Source: a virus | Virus record (IMG/VR): IMGVR_UViG_3300031857_000005 | Coordinates: 186,001-250,000 of that record | Length of the DNA: 64,000 bases | Reading direction: 5' to 3' (one strand) | In this document: positions 7,695 to 14,465 of the stretch, one piece after another | Position numbering within the stretch: the stretch's first letter is position 1 | Layout of the letters: each line of letters opens with the position of its first letter | Made by a program: the position numbers and the translations under genes | Notes under the pieces: model-generated | The model's database searches: none | What the model was told of the DNA's origin: nothing | The model's input: only the letters and a program-made list of their open reading frames with translations

Positions 7695-9632
7695 ATGATA
7701 CATCAAATTTCAATAACAGGAGTAACAGGAACTCCACCATATTCAATATCGGTATGTGATTCAACATACACATATTGTTATTTGGTTACAGGTTCAACAA
7801 CAATACCACCAACATTTACTTTTGATGTTCCATCACCTTTAGATGGAGTTAATAATTTAATTGTAAAAATAACTGATTCTACAGGATGCGAATACTTTGA
7901 ACCTTATAGTTGTCCTCCTACACCGACACCAACACCTACTCTAACACCGACACCAACACCTACCCCAACCGATTTGTGTTATTGTTTAATGGCAGTTAAT
8001 TCATCCATGATGGATGGTTCGTTTGATTATATAGATTGTGATGGATTATCACAATTAAATATTCATGTCCCAAGTGGAATAACATATTATACTTGTGGAT
8101 CTAACCCGACAAACATAATTAATTTATCAATCGGAATAGGTGATTTATGTTCTTTATCCAGTTGTAATCCACCTTTACCTTCATTATCGGCAACACCAAC
8201 TCCTACTCCCACACCTTCGTCATTACCTTTTGCGTTTATTTCAGTTTGGTCGGCATCAACTACAATTGAACTTCCGTATTCACCAACTGGAACTTATTCA
8301 GGAATAATAGATTGGGGTGATGGTAATACATCTGTTAACTCATATGCAAATAGAACTCATACATATTCGATAACAGGTGATTATACTGTAACAATTACAG
8401 GTACAATTGAGGGTTGGGATTTTAATAATTATGCGACATCTTATAAAAACAATATAAAAGAAATATTAAGGTGGGGTCCACTAAAAGGAGAATCAGGTTC
8501 AAACAATGGCATGTTCTATGGTTGTCAAAATTTAATTATAACAGGTGTAACAGATACTATTAATTTAATTGGAATAACAAATTTGAGTAGTATGTTTTTT
8601 GGTTGTACTAGTTTAACTACCGTAAATAATATGGATAGTTGGGATGTATCATCTGTTAATAATATGTCGGGTATGTTTACATTGACATCTAATTTCAATC
8701 AACCAATAGGAAGTTGGGATGTTTCAAATGTTACAAATATGGCATCTATGTTCTCGTTATCCACAAACTTTAACCAAAACATCGGAAGTTGGGATGTTTC
8801 AAACGTTACCAATATGTTGGCTATGTTTTTAGCCGCGGCAAATTTCAATCAACCAATAGGAGGATGGGATGTTTCAAATGTTATCAATATGTCAGCTATG
8901 TTCGCAGGTTCTCAAAATTTCAATCAACCAGTAGGAAGTTGGGATGTTTCAAATGTTACCAATATGTCGTCTATGTTTGGTAATGCAACAAACTTCAATC
9001 AGACAATTGGGGGTTGGGATGTGTCAAATGTTACCAATATGGGTAATATGTTTGGTAATGCAACAAACTTTAACCAAAACATCGGAAGTTGGGATGTTTC
9101 AAATGTTACCGATATGAATGGTATGTTTTTATCGGCAATAAACTTTAACCAAAACATCGGAAGTTGGGATGTTTCAAATGTTACCGTTATGAATGGTATG
9201 TTTAATAATGCTACAAGTTTTAACAATGGAGGTTCTCCAAGTATAAATTTATGGAATGTTTCAGGTGTGACAAATATGTCATTTACTTTTTATACCGCAA
9301 CAAATTTCAATCAACCAATAGGAGGATGGGACGTATCTAATGTAACAAATATGGAAAATATGTTATCATTGGCAACAGTTTTTGATCAACCAATCGGAGG
9401 ATGGGATGTTTCATCAGTAACTAATATGAGTTTTATGTTAAATGGTACGTCATTATCAACACCTAATTATGATTTACTACTCAATGGATGGGCATCATTA
9501 GGAGGTTCATTACAACCCTCAGTTAATTTTAATGCCGGTACTTCTGTATATACGATTGCAACGGCTGGTGTGAGTAGAAATTATTTGACAGGAACCAAGT
9601 TATGGAATATAACTGACGGGGGAGGAATTTAA
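7695..9632 (+). CDS. Modular surface protein: PT linkers, PKD domain and BspA-like repeats
   Basis: A 645-residue modular protein. Residues 1-74 are a small beta domain ending in Cys-rich CEYFEPYSCPP. A PTPTP linker follows (about 75-97), then a second Cys-containing domain (98-165) and another PT linker. A PKD domain covers about 185-242 (IDWGDGN, HTYSITGDYTVTITG). From about 312 to 592 there are eleven 25-residue repeats with cores such as GSWDVSNVTNM and xMF, the BspA/DUF285 surface-protein repeat. There is no signal peptide or anchor, as expected for a phage-encoded virion adhesin rather than a bacterial surface protein. It probably mediates host or matrix binding. The Pro-Thr linkers and Ser/Asn-rich repeats are possible glycosylation targets for neighbouring enzymes. 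Confidence 0.75.
   Translation: MIHQISITGVTGTPPYSISVCDSTYTYCYLVTGSTTIPPTFTFDVPSPLDGVNNLIVKITDSTGCEYFEPYSCPPTPTPTPTLTPTPTPTPTDLCYCLMAVNSSMMDGSFDYIDCDGLSQLNIHVPSGITYYTCGSNPTNIINLSIGIGDLCSLSSCNPPLPSLSATPTPTPTPSSLPFAFISVWSASTTIELPYSPTGTYSGIIDWGDGNTSVNSYANRTHTYSITGDYTVTITGTIEGWDFNNYATSYKNNIKEILRWGPLKGESGSNNGMFYGCQNLIITGVTDTINLIGITNLSSMFFGCTSLTTVNNMDSWDVSSVNNMSGMFTLTSNFNQPIGSWDVSNVTNMASMFSLSTNFNQNIGSWDVSNVTNMLAMFLAAANFNQPIGGWDVSNVINMSAMFAGSQNFNQPVGSWDVSNVTNMSSMFGNATNFNQTIGGWDVSNVTNMGNMFGNATNFNQNIGSWDVSNVTDMNGMFLSAINFNQNIGSWDVSNVTVMNGMFNNATSFNNGGSPSINLWNVSGVTNMSFTFYTATNFNQPIGGWDVSNVTNMENMLSLATVFDQPIGGWDVSSVTNMSFMLNGTSLSTPNYDLLLNGWASLGGSLQPSVNFNAGTSVYTIATAGVSRNYLTGTKLWNITDGGGI
8632..9470 (+). repeat. 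Eleven ~75-bp BspA/DUF285 repeats
   Basis: Tandem coding units of 75 bases share near-identical stretches such as agttgggatgtttcaaatgt. The most similar units lie between about 8690 and 9200, while the unit at about 9240 (LWNVSGVTNM) is diverged and carries a 3-residue insertion. The high DNA identity suggests recent unit duplication or ongoing recombination. Confidence 0.8.
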
Positions 9633-9679
9633 AAACATTTATTGAGTTTTATTTTTATTTTTTTATTATTAAAATAAAA

Positions 9680-10927
9680 ATGAAAATTTTCATCCAAATC
9701 GCTTCTTATAGAGATCCCCAACTTATACCAACAATTAAAGATTGTATTGATAAATCAAAAAAACCTGAAAATTTAAGATTTGGTATTTGTAGACAATTTC
9801 ATCCTGAAGATGGTTTTGATAATTTAACAGAATATGAGAATGATGATAGATTCAGAATTTTAAATATTCCATATCAAGAATCAACAGGCGTGTGTTGGGC
9901 AAGAAACCAAGTACAACAATTATATAAAGGAGAAAAATACACTCTACAGTTAGATTCTCATATGAGATTTGAACAAGATTGGGATGATACTTTAATTAAA
10001 ATGATTAAAGGATTACAAAAGAATGGCTATAAAAAACCATTATTAACTGGTTATGTCTCATCATTTGATCCTGAAAATGATCCTCAAGGTAGGGTTACCG
10101 ATCCGTGGAGAATGACATTTGATAGATTTACACCTGAAGGTGTTGTATTCTTTTTACCTGAAGTAATTCCTAATTGGAGGGAATTTAGTGAACCAATACC
10201 TTCAAGATTTTACTCCGCACATTTTGCATTTACATTAGGGGAGTTTTCTAAAGAAGTTCAACATGATCCTGAATACTATTTTCACGGTGAAGAAATTTCA
10301 ATTGCAGTAAGAGCATACACTCATGGATATGATTTATTTCATCCACATAGAGTTGTTATTTGGCACGAATACACAAGGAAGGGTAGAACTAAACAATGGG
10401 ACGATGATAAAGAGTGGTATAAAAAAAACGAATCTTGTCATAAAAAGAATAGACAAATACTTGGTATTGATGGAGAATCTTATGAAGGGGATTTAGGTAA
10501 ATATGGTTTTGGTACCGAAAGGACAATTAGAGATTATGAAAAATATTCAGGTATCCTATTTTCTAAAAGAGCAATACAACAATATACAATAGATAAAAAT
10601 TATCCTCCTAATTCATACGATTATGAAACTGAAGAACAATGGTTAGATAGTTTTACAACAATATTCAAACATTGTATTGATATATCATTTGATGGAGTTC
10701 CTGAAAATGATTACGATTTTTGGGTTGTTGCATTTCATAATGAAAAAGATGAAACTTTATTTAGACAAGATGCCGACTCAAACGAAATAAATAGAATGAT
10801 GCAAGATCCTGACAGATACTGTAAAATATGGAGAGAATTCCACACAAAAGAAAAACCTAAGTATTGGGTTGTGTGGCCGTATAGTAAATCAAAAGGATGG
10901 TGTCCAAGATTAACAGGTAATTTATAA
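9680..10927 (+). CDS. GT60-like polypeptide GlcNAc-transferase
   Basis: A 415-residue protein matching the GlcNAc-transferase (Skp1-type, GT60) family. It begins FIQIASYRDPQLIPTIKDCI, continues with LRFGICRQF and ARNQVQQLYKGEKYTLQLDS, and has the metal-binding DSHMRFEQDWD motif. Later come a HFAFTLGEF segment and HGEEISIAVRAYTHGYDLF. Eukaryotic members add alpha-GlcNAc to hydroxyproline of Skp1 or to Thr of Pro/Thr-rich trypanosome mucins. Here it follows two genes for Pro-Thr-rich proteins, so those are plausible acceptors (inference). Its start ATG follows a T-rich then A-rich intergenic stretch, and the gene ends 5 bases before the next. Confidence 0.8.
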   Translation: MKIFIQIASYRDPQLIPTIKDCIDKSKKPENLRFGICRQFHPEDGFDNLTEYENDDRFRILNIPYQESTGVCWARNQVQQLYKGEKYTLQLDSHMRFEQDWDDTLIKMIKGLQKNGYKKPLLTGYVSSFDPENDPQGRVTDPWRMTFDRFTPEGVVFFLPEVIPNWREFSEPIPSRFYSAHFAFTLGEFSKEVQHDPEYYFHGEEISIAVRAYTHGYDLFHPHRVVIWHEYTRKGRTKQWDDDKEWYKKNESCHKKNRQILGIDGESYEGDLGKYGFGTERTIRDYEKYSGILFSKRAIQQYTIDKNYPPNSYDYETEEQWLDSFTTIFKHCIDISFDGVPENDYDFWVVAFHNEKDETLFRQDADSNEINRMMQDPDRYCKIWREFHTKEKPKYWVVWPYSKSKGWCPRLTGNL

Positions 10928-10932
10928 TTTAT

Positions 10933-11643
10933 ATGGTAACATTTAATGATGTAAAAATAGCTGATGTTGGGTATTATATAAATTTGGATAGTAGGGTTGA
11001 CAGAAAAGATAACCTTGAGTCACAGTTTAATAAATTTAACATAAAGGGGGTTAATAGATTTTCGGCATTTTCAAGTTACCCAAGTAATCCCTCAAATTGT
11101 AAAAAAAGTCATTATCAATTATTTGAATTGTTTTTACAATCAAATTACAATACTATGTTAGTATTAGAAGATGATTGTAAGTTTTTAGATTTTTTAAAGG
11201 ATGAGTCAACCGAAATTTTTGATAAAATTTTAAATACTGATTGGGATTTATTTTGGTTAGGATGTAGAAATAGAAAACCACCAAAAAATTATATTAATAA
11301 TTGTTATTTTACCTCATCAACTTCCGGAGCTCAATCTTACATTATAACAAAAAGATTTGTTGAGTATCTATTATCTACTTTCCCTATTGAACCTAACGAT
11401 AATTTAAGGAACACATCAATTGATGAACTACTGTGTTTATCAATATATGATATTGATGTGGTTAATAACCCAAATAAATATAATTTTTATAATTTAGATC
11501 AACCTTTAGATAATCTACAAACTAAATTTAAATCATTGTGTTATGAAAAGGCACTTACAACACAATATCTTTCATATAGTGATTTATGGGGTACTACTAC
11601 CGATTTAGAATATTATATGATATCATCACACCCAAAACAATAA
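10933..11643 (+). CDS. GT25-family glycosyltransferase
   Basis: A 236-residue protein resembling GT25 enzymes (LPS galactosyltransferases and the collagen galactosyltransferase relatives). It shows the YYINLDSRVDRKDNLESQF start, CKKSHYQLFELFL, and LVLEDDCKFLDF with the EDD metal-binding site. TSGAQSYIITKRFVEYLL and SIDELLCLSIY follow. These enzymes usually transfer galactose or glucose from a UDP-sugar. No membrane segment is seen. It lies between the GT60-like enzyme and a methyltransferase, with 4-5 bases between genes, so all belong to one transcription unit that decorates a shared glycan, most likely on virion proteins. Confidence 0.78.
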   Translation: MVTFNDVKIADVGYYINLDSRVDRKDNLESQFNKFNIKGVNRFSAFSSYPSNPSNCKKSHYQLFELFLQSNYNTMLVLEDDCKFLDFLKDESTEIFDKILNTDWDLFWLGCRNRKPPKNYINNCYFTSSTSGAQSYIITKRFVEYLLSTFPIEPNDNLRNTSIDELLCLSIYDIDVVNNPNKYNFYNLDQPLDNLQTKFKSLCYEKALTTQYLSYSDLWGTTTDLEYYMISSHPKQ

Positions 11644-11647
11644 TAAT

Positions 11648-12241
11648 ATGAACGGACACTTTATTTACAAAAATTTAATTATTAGTCAACATCCAAATGT
11701 TGGGGAAAAGTTTAAAACACTTATTGACGAATACAAACCATCAAGAGTTTTAGAAATAGGAACTGCGGATGGCGGATTAACATTATTAATAAGAGATTTA
11801 TTAGATAGTGTGGGATTAACTAATACAATAGTACGAACTTATGATGTTAATGAACAAAAAAATTTAAAGTTAAAAGAAAGAAATATTGAGATAATCACAA
11901 AAGATGTTTTTAATTATCCATATTCAGATTTAGAATATCCTGATGAAATCAGAGACTTTATACAAAGTAATGGTAAAACTTTAGTTCTTTGCGATGGAGG
12001 GAGTAAAAAAAATGAATTTAGATTATTATCTCAATTTTTAAAATATGGTGATATTATTATGGCTCACGATTATGCACCAAATGAAAATTATTTTAATGAA
12101 AATATAAAAGATAAAATATGGAATTGGTTAGAAATACAAGATTTTGATATTAATGAAAGTTGTTTAACTTATAATCTTAAACCATATATGGAAGATGAAT
12201 TTCGTTCTGTTGTATGGGTATGTAAAATAAAAGAACAATGA
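11648..12241 (+). CDS. SAM-dependent methyltransferase
   Basis: A 197-residue class I methyltransferase-like protein. The SAM-binding motif I is VLEIGTADGGLTLLI at about residues 35-49. An acidic strand-end YDVNEQ follows, then VLCDGGSKKNEFRLLSQFL and IIMAHDYAP, similar to cephalosporin-hydroxylase-like and rhamnosyl-type methyltransferases. It overlaps the next glycosyltransferase by 4 bases (ATGA). O-methylation of a sugar is the likely reaction given the neighbours, but the acceptor is not visible from sequence. Confidence 0.7.
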   Translation: MNGHFIYKNLIISQHPNVGEKFKTLIDEYKPSRVLEIGTADGGLTLLIRDLLDSVGLTNTIVRTYDVNEQKNLKLKERNIEIITKDVFNYPYSDLEYPDEIRDFIQSNGKTLVLCDGGSKKNEFRLLSQFLKYGDIIMAHDYAPNENYFNENIKDKIWNWLEIQDFDINESCLTYNLKPYMEDEFRSVVWVCKIKEQ

Positions 12242-13920
12242 TTACATTAGTAACTGGTTTATGGGATATTGGTAGAGGTGATTTACAGGAAGGTTGGTCA
12301 CGATCATATCAACACTATTTAGGTAAGTTTGAAGAACTACTAAAAGTAGATAGTAACCTTATTATTTTTGGTGATAAAGAGTTACAAGATTTTGTATCTC
12401 AAAGAAGACAGGTTGAAAACACTCAATTTATTTTGAGGGATTTGAATTGGTTTAAAAATAACGAATATTTCCAATTAATACAAACTATACGAACAAATCC
12501 TGATTGGTTTAACCAAGTTGGGTGGTTAAAGGACTCAACTCAATCTAAATTAGAAATGTATAACCCTTTGGTTATGTCTAAAATGTTTTTACTTAATGAT
12601 GCAAAAATTTTAGATAAATTTAATTCAGATAAACTATTTTGGGTTGATGCCGGTTTAAGTAATACCGTACATATGGGTTATTTTACGCATGATAAAGTTA
12701 TGGATAAAATAGATAAATTATCTGACAAATTTTTATTTATTTGTTTTCCATATAACGCAGAAACTGAAGTTCATGGATTCAAGTATGAAGAAATGAAACG
12801 ATTAACAAACTCAACACCTGATATTGTTGCTCGCGGAGGATTCTTTGGTGGGGATAAGGATTTAATATCACAAATGAATAGTTTGTATTATGGGATATTA
12901 ATTGACACCCTTAAACGAGGTTTTATGGGTACTGAAGAAAGTTTATTTACAATATTAACATACCAATACCCTAACATAATTGATTACTGTGAAATAGAAT
13001 CTAATGGATTAGTTTATAAATTTTTTGAGGATGTTAAAAACAATTTAGTTGTAATAAAAAACTTTGACTCAAAACCAACAATCGTTAAAACTAATTTAGA
13101 AATTAACTCAAATGGGATTGGTTTATATATTATAACATTTAATTCACCAAATCAATTTGAGACATTAATCCAATCAATGTTGAACTATGATACTGATTTT
13201 ATCACAAGAACCAAAAAGTTTTTACTTGATAATTCAACAGATACATCAACAACCCCAAGGTATTTGGAACTTTGTGAACAATATGGTTTTACTCACATAA
13301 AAAAAGATAATATTGGTATAACTGGTGGAAGACAATTTATTGCGGAACATTTTAATGAACAAGAAGATTTAGGTTATTATTTCTTCTTTGAGGACGATAT
13401 GTTATTTCACTCAGGTAAAACCGATGTGTGTAAAAATGGTTTTGGTAGGTATGTTAAAAAACTATTTACCAAATCTTTAAACATACTAAAAAGAGAATCT
13501 TTTGATTTCTTAAAATTAAATTTTACAGAATTTTATGGTTCTAATGATAAACAATGGTCTTGGTATAATGTTCCCCAAGATTTTAGACAATCCCATTGGC
13601 AGAACAATCCAAGGTTACCACAACAAGGGTTGGATCCAAATTCACCAAACACAGAATTCAAATATATTAAATCATTACAGGGGTTACCATATGCGAGTGG
13701 AGAAATCTATTTGTGTAACTGGCCGATTCTAATGTCAAAAGAAGGTAATTATAAGTGTTATTTAAAAACAAAATTTGATCATCCATTTGAACAAACTTTA
13801 ATGTCCCAATGTTTCCAAGAAACCATTAAGGGTAATATCAATCCGGGTTTATTATTAATAACCCCAACTGAACACAATCGTTTCGATCATTATGAATCCT
13901 CATTAAGAAAAGAATGTTAA
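12238..13920 (+). CDS. Two-domain glycosyltransferase (HtrL/YibB-like plus GT2-like)
   Basis: A 560-residue fusion. Residues 1-260 match the HtrL/YibB/WlaTC pattern: MITLVTGLWDIGRGD, YNPLVMSKMFLLNDA, KLFWVDAGLSN, ARGGFFGG and GTEESLFTIL. Residues 295-560 look like a second transferase of GT2 type (GIGLYIITFNSPNQFETLI, then GITGGRQFIAEHF and YYFFFEDDMLFH with an acidic EDD site). Two catalytic domains in one chain could build a disaccharide or keep two steps together. It overlaps the methyltransferase gene and is the last gene of the glycosylation cluster. Both domain calls rest on motif recognition. Confidence 0.72.
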   Translation: MITLVTGLWDIGRGDLQEGWSRSYQHYLGKFEELLKVDSNLIIFGDKELQDFVSQRRQVENTQFILRDLNWFKNNEYFQLIQTIRTNPDWFNQVGWLKDSTQSKLEMYNPLVMSKMFLLNDAKILDKFNSDKLFWVDAGLSNTVHMGYFTHDKVMDKIDKLSDKFLFICFPYNAETEVHGFKYEEMKRLTNSTPDIVARGGFFGGDKDLISQMNSLYYGILIDTLKRGFMGTEESLFTILTYQYPNIIDYCEIESNGLVYKFFEDVKNNLVVIKNFDSKPTIVKTNLEINSNGIGLYIITFNSPNQFETLIQSMLNYDTDFITRTKKFLLDNSTDTSTTPRYLELCEQYGFTHIKKDNIGITGGRQFIAEHFNEQEDLGYYFFFEDDMLFHSGKTDVCKNGFGRYVKKLFTKSLNILKRESFDFLKLNFTEFYGSNDKQWSWYNVPQDFRQSHWQNNPRLPQQGLDPNSPNTEFKYIKSLQGLPYASGEIYLCNWPILMSKEGNYKCYLKTKFDHPFEQTLMSQCFQETIKGNINPGLLLITPTEHNRFDHYESSLRKEC

Positions 13921-13935
13921 AATAGATTATTGATA

Positions 13936-13943
13936 TATTTATA
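13936..13943 (+). promoter_or_regulatory. TATTTATA late-promoter-like element
   Basis: An exact TATTTATA within TATATTTATAG, 13 bases before the ATG at 13957. It separates the glycosyltransferase cluster from the next small structural-type gene. Confidence 0.5.
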
Positions 13944-13956
13944 GTAAAAACTATAG

Positions 13957-14373
13957 ATGGAATTCTACATTAAAAAAAATGCAACTCTTCCTGTTTTAAA
14001 GATACAAGTTGTAAAAGACGGAAGAAGTGATTATAATAATTTTATGGAGATGATTGAGGAATCTGCCATATTTTTTTCTATGGTAAATGTAGAAACTGGT
14101 ATCCCTAAAATAACAACAAGACCCGCAGGATTTGTGGAAAAAATTCAAATAGAACCAAACGCAACTCCCGAATATTATATCTACTATAGATTTACCTCAA
14201 AAGACACAAGTAAAGTTGGTAGATATGAAGCACAATTCTTATTGAGAAATAATGACGGAACTTTAATTTTACCAATAAGAGAAAGATTATTTATAAATGT
14301 CCAAGAGAGTTATATTGCGGATGATTTATTATATCAAAATCCTTATATAGTAGATTTCCCTTGTTGTGGGTAA
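13957..14373 (+). CDS. Hypothetical virion-type protein, 138 aa
   Basis: A 138-residue mostly beta protein beginning MEFYIKKNATLPVLKIQVVK and ending with a PYIVDFPCCG tail. The pattern resembles an immunoglobulin-like or phage baseplate-type beta sandwich (YYIYYRFTSKDTSKVGRYEA, then RERLFINVQESYI), but I cannot assign a family. It has its own TATTTATA element, as do most structural genes here. The next gene starts from a separate sigma70-like promoter. Likely a virion protein; low certainty. Confidence 0.5.
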   Translation: MEFYIKKNATLPVLKIQVVKDGRSDYNNFMEMIEESAIFFSMVNVETGIPKITTRPAGFVEKIQIEPNATPEYYIYYRFTSKDTSKVGRYEAQFLLRNNDGTLILPIRERLFINVQESYIADDLLYQNPYIVDFPCCG

Positions 14374-14402
14374 TTGACATTAATGTAATAATAAGATATA
14401 TT
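14374..14402 (+). promoter_or_regulatory. Sigma70-like promoter for DNA polymerase
   Basis: TTGACA (14374-14379), a 17-base spacer and TATATT (14397-14402), 63 bases before the polymerase ATG. The -35 box is a perfect consensus and the -10 box matches in five of six positions. A sigma70-type host promoter would suit early or middle expression. The leader downstream has a possible hairpin at 14409-14429. Confidence 0.65.
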
Positions 14403-14465
14403 TAAGAGTGTAAGGTAAATGTCGTTACATACGGCAGTTAATAAACCAAACTTAAATATATACAA

